A stretch of 64,000 nt of DNA from Marivirga atlantica (GCF_016734805.1 NZ_JAERQG010000001.1:1-64000), one strand, 5' to 3'; shown: positions 37,062 through 45,852, counted from the first letter of the stretch. The notes: generated by a model not told the origin, from the letters alone. Made by a program: numbers and translations.

Positions 37062-38474
37062 TCAAAATATTTTTTTGGGGTTCAGTATAGAATTAGGATC
37101 AAAAACTTTTTTAATACCCCTCATCAATTCAAGATTAATCTCAGGCATAGCAAGAGGCATATAAGGTCTCTTGGCAATTCCAATTCCATGTTCTCCAGAA
37201 AGGGTACCTCCTAATTCAACTACTTTTATGAATATTTCTTTGATACCTTCATTCACCTCATTATTCCAATATTCATCAGAAAGCTGCTCTTTCATAATAT
37301 TGATGTGGAGATTTCCATCACCGGCATGTCCATAACAAACAGAATTAAAACCATATTTTTTACCTATTTCCTTAATGGCTACTATTAGAGCAGGTAAGTT
37401 ACCTCTTGGCACCACTACATCTTCTGCTTTGGTTAAAGAATAGGCGTTTACAGCCGGACTTACATTCCTCCTGAGTTTCCACAACTCATCTTTTCTTGAT
37501 TGGTTATCTGCAAAGAGTACTTCTCCAGTATCAAAATCTTCAAGGACTTCAAGTATAGTTTCGGCATCACGCATCAAAACCTCATCATCATTACCATCGA
37601 GCTCCATGAGTAAATGGGCCTGAATATTAACGGGTAAATCAACAACTACATTTTCACCCATCTCTTCCTTCAAATATTTCTGCGTGCGCTCAATAGCCTC
37701 GCGTTCAACAAACTCCATTCCTGAAGGAGCAACACCTGATTTGAAAATAGCGGCTATGGCCCGACAAGCCTCCTCGTTTGAAGTAAAAGGTGCCAATAAG
37801 GTGACATCTTTTTTTGGATATGGCCTTAGCTTGAAAACTATTTTAGTAATGATGCCAAGTGTACCTTCGCTCCCACACATGAGTTGGGTGAGATTATAAC
37901 CCGTACTATTTTTCAAAACATTAGCGGCAGTCCATATAATTTCTCCTGTAGGGAGTACCACTTCCATGTTGAGTACATAATCTCTCGTAACACCATATTT
38001 TACGGCTTTAGGTCCACCGGAATTTTCTGCCAGGTTGCCTCCTAAGAAACATGTGCCTTTGCTTGATGGGTCAGGAGGATAAAAAAGACCCTTTTCTTTT
38101 ACTGCATTCTGAAAAGTTTCAGTGATAACTCCAGGTTCTACTGTCGCTTGAAGATTCAATTCATCAATCTCTATAATTCTATTGAAGCGCTCCATACTAA
38201 TGACTACTCCTTTCTCAGTAGGTAAGGCTCCACCACTTAAACCAGTTCCTCCACCTCTTGGCGTAACAGGAATCAAATGTTCATTACATTTTTTCATGAC
38301 AGCACTTACCTCCTCAGGGGTAGCAGGTTTCACCACCAAATCAGGCATAAATGAATAATCCTCAGTTTCATCATGTGAATATTTGAATTTGTCCTCATCT
38401 AAAGTAAAGGCATTTTCCTTCCCTACTATGCCAATTAGTTCTTCAAAAATGCTTTGATTTGCAATGGTTTCCAT
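37062..38474 (-). CDS. FAD-linked oxidase (GlcD / D-lactate dehydrogenase-like)
   Basis: 470 residues from METIANQSIFEELIGIVGKE (ATG at 38474; a longer in-frame start at 38510 would overlap the divergent gene). The PCMH-type FAD domain has PVTPRGGGTGLSGGALP (near 80-95) and GGNLAENSGGPKAVKYG. The C-terminal oxidase domain has CYGHAGDGNLHINI and GTLSGEHGIGIAKRPYM. Family members oxidise glycolate, D-lactate or D-2-hydroxyglutarate; the substrate is undetermined. Divergent from the NlpC/P60 gene with a 24-bp gap. Confidence 0.88.
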   Translation of the reverse strand: METIANQSIFEELIGIVGKENAFTLDEDKFKYSHDETEDYSFMPDLVVKPATPEEVSAVMKKCNEHLIPVTPRGGGTGLSGGALPTEKGVVISMERFNRIIEIDELNLQATVEPGVITETFQNAVKEKGLFYPPDPSSKGTCFLGGNLAENSGGPKAVKYGVTRDYVLNMEVVLPTGEIIWTAANVLKNSTGYNLTQLMCGSEGTLGIITKIVFKLRPYPKKDVTLLAPFTSNEEACRAIAAIFKSGVAPSGMEFVEREAIERTQKYLKEEMGENVVVDLPVNIQAHLLMELDGNDDEVLMRDAETILEVLEDFDTGEVLFADNQSRKDELWKLRRNVSPAVNAYSLTKAEDVVVPRGNLPALIVAIKEIGKKYGFNSVCYGHAGDGNLHINIMKEQLSDEYWNNEVNEGIKEIFIKVVELGGTLSGEHGIGIAKRPYMPLAMPEINLELMRGIKKVFDPNSILNPKKIF

Positions 38475-38498
38475 AAATGTTACGTTAGACTTTATCAG

Positions 38499-38996
38499 AT
38501 GCAAGAACACAAAAATAAAGAATTATATTCCGCTAGAGCAATTTTTTATATACTGTGTCTTACTATTCTTACAGCATGTGCCGGAGGAAAGAAAGCTAAA
38601 ATTCGTCAAAGAAAAATAGATGCTGTAATAAGTACCGCTCGTTCGTATATAGGAACTCCTTACAAATGGGGAGGAACCAAAAGAACAGGAATGGATTGCT
38701 CAGGCTTATTATTTGTAAGTTTCCAATCAGCAGGCATAAACATACCCCGAGTATCAAAAGACCAAAGTAAGGAAGGAAAAAAAGTGAAATTCGATAAACT
38801 CGAAGAAGGTGATCTGGTATTTTTTGCCATGGGTAAGCGCAGAAGAAAGATCACACATGTAGGGCTTGTAACTGAAGTAAGGGGACCTGACAACGTACGT
38901 TTCATTCATGCTTCCTCCAGTTTGGGCGTGATAGAAGCCAACATTCACACCGATTATTATACAAAAAAGTTCAGGAAAGCGAGAAGGTATTTTTAA
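38499..38996 (+). CDS. NlpC/P60 (C40) family lipoprotein peptidase
   Basis: 165 residues from MQEHKNKELYSAR. Hydrophobic signal with lipobox LTAC near residue 26 predicts a lipoprotein. The NlpC/P60 domain has the catalytic Cys in GMDCSGLLF (about 67-69), His in KITHVGLVT and a third polar site in FIHASSS, so it probably cleaves the stem peptide of peptidoglycan (gamma-D-Glu to meso-DAP). It sits 44 bp upstream of tRNA-Ala. Confidence 0.92.
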   Translation: MQEHKNKELYSARAIFYILCLTILTACAGGKKAKIRQRKIDAVISTARSYIGTPYKWGGTKRTGMDCSGLLFVSFQSAGINIPRVSKDQSKEGKKVKFDKLEEGDLVFFAMGKRRRKITHVGLVTEVRGPDNVRFIHASSSLGVIEANIHTDYYTKKFRKARRYF

Positions 38997-39012
38997 GATT
39001 AGATTTTTTTGA

Positions 39013-39020
39013 TACTTTTG
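39013..39020 (+). promoter_or_regulatory. -7 box of the tRNA-Ala gene
   Basis: TACTTTTG matches TAnnTTTG, 20 nt upstream of the tRNA 5' end. The -33 position is T-rich but not an exact TTTG. Confidence 0.55.
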
Positions 39021-39039
39021 CCGACACGATTTGATTAAA

Positions 39040-39113
39040 GGGGCATTAGCTCAGCTGGCTAGAGCGCTACGCTGGCAGCGTAGAGGTCATCGGTTCGACT
39101 CCGATATGCTCCA
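39040..39113 (+). tRNA. tRNA-Ala (GGC anticodon)
   Basis: 74 nt folding into a standard cloverleaf: acceptor GGGGCAT / ATGCTCC (one G-U), D-arm around AGCTCAGCTGGCTAGAGC, anticodon stem CTACG / CGTAG with loop CTGGCAG giving anticodon GGC, and T-arm TCGG TTCGACT CCGA. The CCA end is not encoded. A promoter box precedes it and a hairpin terminator follows. Confidence 0.95.
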
Positions 39114-39114
39114 C

Positions 39115-39148
39115 AATAGCTACTCAGAAATGGGTAGCTATTTTTATT
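39115..39148 (+). terminator. terminator of tRNA-Ala
   Basis: AATAGCTAC / GTAGCTATT (9-bp stem, 10-nt loop) followed by TTTATTT, directly after the tRNA. Confidence 0.85.
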
Positions 39149-39412
39149 TGTAATCAAATTGAATTAAAGTGGATAATTCTGATTTAATAGTCGGAAATCA
39201 CTTTAAATATAGGCTAACAATTAGTTCCTGTCTTAAATTATAACTATCTAACAATTGATTTATCACACATTTTAGTTGAAGACTTTATCATGAGTTTTAA
39301 ACAAGCATGTAAGGTTTTATCTAAAAAATGTATTTTTTTTATGTGAATTTACCCGAAATAAGTATCTTTCATTTGTATTAACACTTAATTAGGGGTAGTA
39401 AAATTTAAGTCG

Positions 39413-40855
39413 ATGGCTAAACTTAAGAATATTATAATGCAACTCTCTGACAATGACTACCTAGCGATATACGATTCGCTGGCGGAAGGCGGGGCAGAGA
39501 AATCTGCTTATCTTCTTAAATCAATGAGGGAGAGTTCATCAAGCGATAACGCAATAATGACAGAGCTTGATGTCAATACAAACGCTTACTACACATTAAG
39601 GTCCAGGTTAAATCAAAAAATTGAAGAGTATCTGCTTCAACAGATGGAAAATCCAAGAACAGATATTCTTAAAAAAGTAGCCAACATTAATGAAATTCTT
39701 TTTACAAAAAAGAAAGCTATAGCCATTGCTACTTTGAAAAAGTTAGAAAAAGAGCTTATCGATTATGACCTTTCTAACGAATTAACAATAGTATACAAAG
39801 CGCTTAAAAAGCTGCATCAAAACACTGATGAGTATTTTGAATATAGCCAGCTATATAACAGACATGTAGCTTACATGCTTGCTGTTGACAAAGCCGAAGA
39901 TTTATTAAGCAGCTATTTCATAAAATTTGGTACTTATTCATTAACAGGAGATGATACTAACAGATTAGAACTTATCCTTTTAAACAAGGAAATGATCAAC
40001 GTTTGTGCCTTGTATGAATCACACAGATTATATATTTATCAAAACTGTTTGAATATCTTCCACAGGCTTTTTGTTGAAGAAGATGAAGAGAACATTGAGC
40101 TTGAACCTATAGAAGACATTTTAGCGAAGGCCGATGAAATTTTCGAGATGTATAATCTTGATTCTATCTATTTTCATCTCAAGCTAGTTTATGAGTTTCT
40201 TAAGCTTGAATACTATAACCATTACAAGCTTTATCGCAAGTCGGAAGACTTTTTTGAACTGGTGAATGAATCTTGTTCTACCTTTTTATCAAATTTCAGC
40301 CTTTACACTTATCCATCTCAATTTCTTATCACCAAGATTAAGAGAAATCAGCGTTTAGCTGAGAAACAAAAGCTATCTGAAGAGAATAGCGTAATCTTCC
40401 AGGATTATGAGCCGGATAAAGATGATATTCCACAGTACATAAGCTACATCTGCTACAGGGCTTTGAGCTGCTATTATGACGGAAAATATGATGAGGCATC
40501 ACGCTGGTTGAATAATTTACTTAATGAAGTGAGTCTTAAAAAGTATCAAAATGCTCAACTTGAAGTAAAAACGTTGTTGGCTCTTCAATATTGCCTACAG
40601 AAAGATTACGAGTTATTTAATCAGCTTATTAATAGTATTCAAAGGCAAATCAGAATTATCGGAAAGGATAATTGCATGAATATTCAGCTTTTGAATAAAA
40701 TGATGAAGATCTCTTTAAGTGAATCAAAAAGAAACAAAGAAGAAAAGATTGCTGAACTAGGTCAGAAATTTAATAATCTCACTCCAGATCAGCACTTTAG
40801 CCCTACAATGCTCATTAAGGTGGATGAGCATCTAATTGCCAAAATGGTTCAGTAG
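39413..40855 (+). CDS. hypothetical protein, TPR-like helical (480 aa)
   Basis: 480 residues, almost entirely helical with no signal or membrane segments, so cytoplasmic. The C-terminal half has TPR-like helix pairs (SYICYRALSCYYDGKYDEASRWLNNLL, then QLEVKTLLALQYCLQKDYELFNQLI). The N-terminus (MAKLKNIIMQLSDNDYLAIY) looks like a helical adaptor. I do not recognise a characterised family, though similar large TPR-like proteins occur across Cytophagales. The preceding 264-bp gap after the tRNA-Ala terminator holds no other gene. Its terminator lies inside the 3' end of the convergent response-regulator gene. Confidence 0.75.
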   Translation: MAKLKNIIMQLSDNDYLAIYDSLAEGGAEKSAYLLKSMRESSSSDNAIMTELDVNTNAYYTLRSRLNQKIEEYLLQQMENPRTDILKKVANINEILFTKKKAIAIATLKKLEKELIDYDLSNELTIVYKALKKLHQNTDEYFEYSQLYNRHVAYMLAVDKAEDLLSSYFIKFGTYSLTGDDTNRLELILLNKEMINVCALYESHRLYIYQNCLNIFHRLFVEEDEENIELEPIEDILAKADEIFEMYNLDSIYFHLKLVYEFLKLEYYNHYKLYRKSEDFFELVNESCSTFLSNFSLYTYPSQFLITKIKRNQRLAEKQKLSEENSVIFQDYEPDKDDIPQYISYICYRALSCYYDGKYDEASRWLNNLLNEVSLKKYQNAQLEVKTLLALQYCLQKDYELFNQLINSIQRQIRIIGKDNCMNIQLLNKMMKISLSESKRNKEEKIAELGQKFNNLTPDQHFSPTMLIKVDEHLIAKMVQ

Positions 40856-40862
40856 AATTTAG

Positions 40863-40890
40863 AAGAGCTTTTTATATAGAAAGCTCTTTT
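40863..40890 (+). terminator. terminator overlapping the convergent response-regulator stop
   Basis: AAGAGCTTT / AAAGCTCTT (9-bp stem, 8-nt loop) then T-rich sequence. The loop contains the stop codon of the opposite-strand response regulator, so terminator and coding sequence overlap. Confidence 0.75.
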
Positions 40891-41279
40891 AAACTTTCCT
40901 GAGATAATGGTTTGTTAAGGTATTTCTTAACAGACTCATATTTTTTAGACTTGCTTACGTCTTGAGGATTGATGGAAGAGGTAAGCATTACAATTTTACA
41001 CTTTGTTCGTGTAGTATCTTTTAATTTATTGAACTCCTCAAGAAATTGAAAGCCATCCATTAACGGCATATCAATATCAAGAAAGATAATATCTGGTAGT
41101 ACACTTTCCACTACTCCACTTTCAAGCTGTTCTATATTTTTTAAGAACTCTATAGCGCTTTTAGCTCCTGTATGCGTGTAAATGTATTTTGACAAGCCAG
41201 CTGCCTCCACCATTTTTTGATTGATAAGATTATCAATTTCATTGTCGTCAATTAACATTACAGATTGATATGCGCTCAT
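40872..41279 (-). CDS. response regulator receiver protein (CheY-like)
   Basis: 135 residues, a single receiver domain with no output domain. Acidic pocket DDN near residue 11, phospho-acceptor Asp in IIFLDIDMPLMDGFQFL (near 70), Ser/Thr in MLTSS and the conserved Lys in YLNKPLS. Such stand-alone receivers relay phosphate or modulate a histidine kinase; no kinase gene is adjacent. The C-terminus overlaps a terminator hairpin for the convergent gene. Confidence 0.9.
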   Translation of the reverse strand: MSAYQSVMLIDDNEIDNLINQKMVEAAGLSKYIYTHTGAKSAIEFLKNIEQLESGVVESVLPDIIFLDIDMPLMDGFQFLEEFNKLKDTTRTKCKIVMLTSSINPQDVSKSKKYESVKKYLNKPLSQESLKELSI

Positions 41280-41359
41280 ATGATTATGGTTAGTAGTTTT
41301 TTTTATAAACTAAAGTTAAATAAATAGTATTATTTCCTATTTAGCAATTTAAATATAGA

Positions 41360-41387
41360 AAATGCACCTGAAAATTCAGGTGCATTT
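41360..41387 (-). terminator. terminator of the aldehyde dehydrogenase gene
   Basis: AAATGCACCTGAA / TTCAGGTGCATTT, near-perfect 12-13-bp stem 11 bp beyond the dehydrogenase stop, followed on the minus strand by TTCTATATTT. Confidence 0.8.
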
Positions 41388-41397
41388 CGTAAAAAAT

Positions 41398-42948
41398 TTA
41401 GATATCGAACTTAATACCTTGTGCTAATGGAAGCGAAGTTCCATAGTTTAAGGTATTAGTCTGTCTTCTCATGTAGGCTTTCCAGGCATCAGAACCAGAC
41501 TCTCTGCCACCGCCAGTTTCTTTCTCACCACCAAAGGCGCCACCTATTTCTGCTCCGGAAGTACCAATGTTTACATTAGCGATACCGCAGTCAGAACCTT
41601 TTGCTGATAAGAAGTAATGAGCTTCTCTCATATTATTTGTCATAATAGCTGAAGATAAGCCTTGCTTAACACCATTTTGTAAAGCAATAGCGTTTTCAAC
41701 ACCTCCACTATATTTCATCACATAAAGGATTGGAGCAAAAGTTTCTTCCTGAACTATTTTAAAGCTGTTGTCAGCTTCAATAAGTGCAGGTTTCACATAG
41801 CAACCACTTTCATAGCCTTCACCAGAAAGAACGCCACCTTCAATTAAAACCTTTCCGCCTTCTTTTTTAGCCTCTTCAATAGCATTTTGGTAAGCTTCAA
41901 CAGCTTTGCTATCTATTAATGGACCAACATGATTATTCTCATCTAATGGGTTACCAATTTTAATTTGTGAATAAGCATTCTTGATTTTACCCACTAAATC
42001 ATCATAAATATCTTCATGAACAATTAGTCTTCTAGTAGAAGTACATCTTTGTGCAGCAGTACCAACTGAACCAAATACAGCTCCTATTAAAGTCATTTTA
42101 AGATCAGCATCTGGTGTTACAATCATAGCATTGTTACCACCAAGCTCAAGAATAGATTTACCTAATCTTGCCGCCACTGTCTGCCCAACAATTTTACCCA
42201 TTCTGATAGAACCCGTGGCAGAAATTAACGGCACTCGCTGATCGTTGGTCATCCATTCACCAACAGTGTAGTCTCCATTGATCACACAAGAAATACCTTC
42301 CGGCATATCATTCTCCTTAAGCACTTCAGCAATAAGGTTCTGACAAGCTACACCTGTAAGAGGTGTTTTTTCTGATGGCTTCCATACACAAACATTACCA
42401 GCCGCCCAGGCAAGAGCTGTATTCCAACTCCAAACTGCAACAGGGAAGTTAAATGCTGATATAATTCCTGTAATACCTAATGGATGCCACTGCTCCTGCA
42501 TGTGGTGATCAGGTCTTTCAGACTTAATTGTTAAACCATGAAGTTGGCGAGATAAACCTACAGCAAAATCACAGATATCGATCATCTCCTGAACTTCACC
42601 TAGTCCTTCTTGGAAAGACTTACCCATTTCATAAGAAACAAGCTTACCTAAAGGTTCTTTAAGTTCTCTAAGTCTTACCCCAAACTGTCTTACTACTTCT
42701 CCTCTTTTAGGAGCCGGCAGATCTCTCCAGAAGGCAAATGCCTCTTCAGCTTTGGCAATCGTTTGCTCGTATTGTTCTTTAGTAGTTATTGATACCTTAG
42801 CGATAAGTTCCCCATCTACCGGAGAAACACTTTCAATGAAGTTATCAGAAAGCATCCAATCGCCACCTGTAGAGGTACCGCCAATAGATTCCGTAATACC
42901 CAAAGTTTTAAGGGCTTCAGTAATTCCGTACTGTTGTTTAATACTCAT
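41398..42948 (-). CDS. aldehyde dehydrogenase, ALDH7 (antiquitin) type
   Basis: 516 residues. The NAD-dependent ALDH fold has EQWHPLGITGIISAFNFPVAVW, the catalytic Glu in LELGGNNAMI and the nucleophilic Cys in GTAAQRCTSTRR (near 302). Length and the C-terminal GGAFGGEKETGGGRESGSDAWKAY block fit ALDH7A1-like alpha-aminoadipate semialdehyde dehydrogenases of lysine or pipecolate breakdown. That substrate is by family analogy; no other lysine-catabolism gene is nearby (lysA in this window is biosynthetic). Confidence 0.9.
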   Translation of the reverse strand: MSIKQQYGITEALKTLGITESIGGTSTGGDWMLSDNFIESVSPVDGELIAKVSITTKEQYEQTIAKAEEAFAFWRDLPAPKRGEVVRQFGVRLRELKEPLGKLVSYEMGKSFQEGLGEVQEMIDICDFAVGLSRQLHGLTIKSERPDHHMQEQWHPLGITGIISAFNFPVAVWSWNTALAWAAGNVCVWKPSEKTPLTGVACQNLIAEVLKENDMPEGISCVINGDYTVGEWMTNDQRVPLISATGSIRMGKIVGQTVAARLGKSILELGGNNAMIVTPDADLKMTLIGAVFGSVGTAAQRCTSTRRLIVHEDIYDDLVGKIKNAYSQIKIGNPLDENNHVGPLIDSKAVEAYQNAIEEAKKEGGKVLIEGGVLSGEGYESGCYVKPALIEADNSFKIVQEETFAPILYVMKYSGGVENAIALQNGVKQGLSSAIMTNNMREAHYFLSAKGSDCGIANVNIGTSGAEIGGAFGGEKETGGGRESGSDAWKAYMRRQTNTLNYGTSLPLAQGIKFDI

Positions 42949-43041
42949 AGATTAGTTCTTTTATTTTTATTCACTTTTCCAGTTTTTGGTGTCGTGAAAG
43001 AAATTTTCACAAAAATGAGTTTTTTTTAGCTGATTCAAAAG

Positions 43042-43070
43042 AAAAGGCAAGCTTTAACAGCTTGCCTTTT
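43042..43070 (-). terminator. terminator after the Do protease gene
   Basis: AAAAGGCAAGC / GCTTGCCTTTT (11-bp stem, 7-nt loop), T-rich on both sides, so it can stop transcription from degQ and insulate the ALDH gene. Confidence 0.85.
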
Positions 43071-43104
43071 TTAATTCAAAATTTTAATATTCAAAGAATT
43101 AGCA

Positions 43105-44580
43105 CTATTGCACCCCCATCCCGAAGTAAGCTTTTGTGCCGTCAGGATATACGCCTTCAATCAAAACTCCACCACGCTTGGTTTGCAATACTCTAATTAG
43201 TTCGGCAGCATTCGCAATATTCACTTTATCAATTGCTGTGATGATAAATCCTTCTTTAAGACCTATCTCTTGCCATTTTCCTTTTTGTACATCAACTACT
43301 TTGGCGCCACCATCAATATTTAGGGCTTCCATATCTTCTTCAGAAACATCTTGGAAAGTGGCTCCATCCAAAATTTTTGCTTCATCAGCCTTTACAATCT
43401 CCATACTGTTTTGAAGGTTTTTTAATGTGGCATTAACTGTTTGCTCTTTACCTTCTCTTATATAAGTAACAGAAATTTTATCACCAGGAGAGTTTCTGGC
43501 TACAAGCTCTTGCAGCTCTGCTACATTTTTGACCTCTGTACCTTCTATCTCAACAATAACATCTCCTTTTTGAATTCCAGCTTCCTCAGCCGCACTTCCG
43601 GGAGTCAAACCCGATACGTATACTCCATTATTTAAGTTTATGTCTTCCGGTAATCTAGGATCATTCACATCAACAATACTTACTCCTAGTATAGCCCTTT
43701 GAACAATACCATATTCTTTTAAATCATTTACTACTTTCTCAACCAAAGTTGAAGGGACCGCAAAAGAATAACCAGCATAACTGCCTGTAGGTGTTGCAAT
43801 CGCTGTATTTACACCAATCAACTCACCTTTAAGATTAACCAATGCGCCACCGCTATTTCCTGGGTTAACAGCTGCGTCAGTTTGAATAAATGATTCCACA
43901 CCATATCGATTTCTGCCACTTAATATATTGATACTTCTGGCTTTTGCACTAACAATACCAGCGGTTACAGTAGAGGTAAGATTAAAAGGATTACCTACAG
44001 CTAAAACCCATTCTCCTATCTGCGTATTATCAGAATTTCCGAATTCCACAAAGTTCAAATCATTTTCATCAATCTTAATTAAGGCTACATCACTGTTAGG
44101 ATCGGTACCAATTACATCAGCAGAATATTCTCTGTTATCCCATAAAACCACCTCAATTTTTGAAGCATTTTCAACTACATGATTATTGGTAACAATGTAG
44201 CCATCCGGTGAAATAATTACACCTGAGCCTGAAGATTGTGCTTGTCTTTCCTTTGGATATGTAGAACCTCCATGATACTCTCTAAAAAATTCTTCAAATG
44301 GCGATCTACTTCTTTGCACGTTTTGTTTTACTTCAGCCTTTATATGAACAACTCCTTTAGTAACCTTTTCAGCTGCATAGATAAAATTGATGCCTTCAGG
44401 CACATTGTAGTCATCCGTATTTACATAACTGGAGAATTTCGCATTACTACCCTGTATTTCATCAAATGACTTATTACTATTCTGCGTAGGGTTAAAATAG
44501 ATAAACCCACCAACAACCAACGATGCACTCAAGAGTGACGCTAGCAACACACCTAAAATAAATTGCTTTTTATTCATCAT
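43105..44580 (-). CDS. degQ: Do/DegQ family periplasmic serine protease
   Basis: 491 residues. An N-terminal hydrophobic segment (about 7-27) acts as signal or anchor. The trypsin-like domain has His in YIVTNNHVVENA, Asp in NSDVALIKI and Ser in NPGNSGGALV. Two PDZ domains follow (about 290-390 and 400-490). Such HtrA enzymes degrade or chaperone misfolded envelope proteins. It precedes an Hsp20 gene in this stretch, a small stress-response neighbourhood, though a terminator separates them. Confidence 0.93.
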   Translation of the reverse strand: MMNKKQFILGVLLASLLSASLVVGGFIYFNPTQNSNKSFDEIQGSNAKFSSYVNTDDYNVPEGINFIYAAEKVTKGVVHIKAEVKQNVQRSRSPFEEFFREYHGGSTYPKERQAQSSGSGVIISPDGYIVTNNHVVENASKIEVVLWDNREYSADVIGTDPNSDVALIKIDENDLNFVEFGNSDNTQIGEWVLAVGNPFNLTSTVTAGIVSAKARSINILSGRNRYGVESFIQTDAAVNPGNSGGALVNLKGELIGVNTAIATPTGSYAGYSFAVPSTLVEKVVNDLKEYGIVQRAILGVSIVDVNDPRLPEDINLNNGVYVSGLTPGSAAEEAGIQKGDVIVEIEGTEVKNVAELQELVARNSPGDKISVTYIREGKEQTVNATLKNLQNSMEIVKADEAKILDGATFQDVSEEDMEALNIDGGAKVVDVQKGKWQEIGLKEGFIITAIDKVNIANAAELIRVLQTKRGGVLIEGVYPDGTKAYFGMGVQ

Positions 44581-44652
44581 GCTTATTCTATTTTGTTAAT
44601 AAATTATTTACGCATCAAAAACGTCTGGGTTGAAGAAATTATTTCTCAAATA

Positions 44653-44683
44653 AAAAAGGAAGGCCATTTAAACCTCCCTTTTT
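44653..44683 (-). terminator. terminator of the Hsp20 gene
   Basis: AAAAAGGAAGG / CCTCCCTTTTT with one mismatch and a 9-nt loop; T-run on the minus strand, just after the Hsp20 stop. Confidence 0.75.
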
Positions 44684-44696
44684 ACATGAATTGCAA

Positions 44697-45137
44697 TTAC
44701 TTGATTTGAATGGTCTTCACCAATTCCTTTTTCTCATCTTTAGGAATTACAATTTTCAAAATACCATCTTGATAAGAAGCCTCAATTTTATCTTCTTTTA
44801 TGTTTTCAGGAAGATAAAATGATTTGCTGAAGTTACCATAATAGGTCTCTACACTGTGGTAGTTCTTATCATCTGTTTTTTCAATTTGTTTTCTTTCTCC
44901 TGAAATTGTAAGCCTGTCGTTTTCAATATCAATCTTGAAATCCTGCTTTTTCATTCCCGGAACCGCCAATTCTATCTCGAATTCTTTCTTTGTTTCAGCA
45001 ATATCTGCTTGAGGATTGAAAGAAGTAAGTTCCGACTGAACATTTCTTAATGAGTCATTAAAGAACTTGTCAATAAAGCTAGAAAATGTTCTGTCATCTG
45101 CTCCTGTAAATCTTGGGTTATATTTAATAAGTGTCAT
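44697..45137 (-). CDS. Hsp20/alpha-crystallin family small heat shock protein
   Basis: 146 residues. The alpha-crystallin domain spans about 45-135: ADIAETKKEFEIELAVPGMKKQDFKIDIENDRLTISGERK, the YYGNFSKSFYLPE block and the C-terminal EASYQDGILKIVIPKDEKK with the I-x-I-like tail KTIQIK. It holds denatured proteins for DnaK/ClpB refolding. The 230 bp upstream contains an inverted repeat (GACATATTGTC, about 45229-45239) that could be regulatory; no consensus promoter found. Confidence 0.92.
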   Translation of the reverse strand: MTLIKYNPRFTGADDRTFSSFIDKFFNDSLRNVQSELTSFNPQADIAETKKEFEIELAVPGMKKQDFKIDIENDRLTISGERKQIEKTDDKNYHSVETYYGNFSKSFYLPENIKEDKIEASYQDGILKIVIPKDEKKELVKTIQIK

Positions 45138-45366
45138 AATATTTATGTTTTTAAGGTTTAATTTTTCTATTTCTATATCACAGATAGTAAAAAGTATACC
45201 ATTTGTGAAAAATTGATTTCAACACATAAAAAGATGACATATTGTCTTATTTTGGGGAATATTCTAAAAACAATCCGTCATTATGTCGTTTTTAGATGTT
45301 TTTTAATAGACATCTGAGGACATAGTGTTTTTAGTGAGATTTTTTTTGAAATATTTTCGTGAGGTA

Positions 45367-45398
45367 TTTGCAAAATATTAAACCACCTGCTATGTTTG
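45367..45398 (+). promoter_or_regulatory. promoter of tRNA-Asn
   Basis: TTTG (45367-45370), 20-nt spacer, TATGTTTG (45391-45398): an exact Bacteroidota-type promoter ending 18 nt before the tRNA. Confidence 0.8.
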
Positions 45399-45416
45399 CA
45401 TTCCCAAAAGGGAAAT

Positions 45417-45493
45417 TCCTCTTTAGCTCAGTTGGTTAGAGCATCTGACTGTTAATCAGAGGGTCCTTGGTTCGAGCCCAAGAAGAGGAGCCA
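45417..45493 (+). tRNA. tRNA-Asn (GTT anticodon)
   Basis: 77 nt including an encoded CCA. Acceptor TCCTCTT / AAGAGGA with discriminator G, D-arm AGCTCAGTTGGTTAGAGC, anticodon stem TCTGA / TCAGA with loop CTGTTAA (anticodon GTT), T-arm CTTGG TTCGAGC CCAAG. Part of its T-arm and its 3' end recur downstream of the adjacent GIY-YIG gene. Confidence 0.96.
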
Positions 45494-45544
45494 AAAAGCC
45501 ATCAAGTCTACGATTTGATGGCTTTTTTTTATTTCCACAACATG
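45464..45544. repeat. direct repeat unit 1: tRNA-Asn 3' end, terminator, GIY-YIG start
   Basis: From the T-arm (TCCTTGGTT) through the CCA end, terminator hairpin and the first bases of the GIY-YIG gene. Repeated at 45821-45916 with few differences apart from a 24-bp palindrome inserted in the T-loop copy. Confidence 0.88.
45497..45530 (+). terminator. terminator of tRNA-Asn
   Basis: AGCCATCAA / TTGATGGCT (9-bp stem, 9-nt loop) followed by eight T, right after the CCA end. Confidence 0.88.
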
Positions 45545-45820
45545 CATTACGTCTACATCCTTTTCTCACAAAAGCTTAATAAATTCTATATAGGGTATAC
45601 TGCCGACTTGAATCAAAGAATAGAATACCATCAAATGGCTCTAAAAGGTAAATTCACGGCAGCTGCAAATGACTGGGAAGTTTACATAACAATTGAATGC
45701 TCATCAAAAAAGCACGCGCTTGCTATTGAAAGATATATCAAACATATGAAAAGCAAAAAATACATTCAAAACTTAAAACAATTCCCTGAAATGAAGGAAA
45801 AACTCCTTCTCAGATATTAA
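45542..45820 (+). CDS. GIY-YIG nuclease family protein (small, tRNA-linked)
   Basis: 92 residues from MHYVYILFSQKLNKFYIGYT; a longer in-frame reading would start inside tRNA-Asn and is rejected. The GIY-like motif is YVYIL, the YIG motif is YIGYT, with Arg in LNQRIEYHQ and the catalytic Glu in ALAIERYIKHMKS. Such one-domain proteins are common near tRNA genes in Bacteroidota and may act as small homing-type or repair endonucleases. It has no visible promoter of its own and begins 12 nt after the tRNA terminator T-run. Its stop is followed immediately by a second copy of the tRNA 3' end. Confidence 0.85.
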   Translation: MHYVYILFSQKLNKFYIGYTADLNQRIEYHQMALKGKFTAAANDWEVYITIECSSKKHALAIERYIKHMKSKKYIQNLKQFPEMKEKLLLRY

Positions 45821-45828
45821 TCCTTGGT

Positions 45829-45852
45829 TTGTACCGATAGCTATCGGTACAA
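45829..45852. repeat. 24-bp perfect palindrome inside the copied T-loop
   Basis: Half-site TTGTACCGATAG, perfectly self-complementary. It replaces the six bases CGAGCC of the original tRNA T-loop region. It may be a short interspersed palindrome of this lineage; I noticed no second copy in the window. Confidence 0.8.

Noticed and set aside
45467-45541. N-terminal extension of the GIY-YIG protein starting inside tRNA-Asn
   Set aside because: The added residues are a translation of the tRNA 3' end and its terminator; family alignment begins at MHYVYIL.
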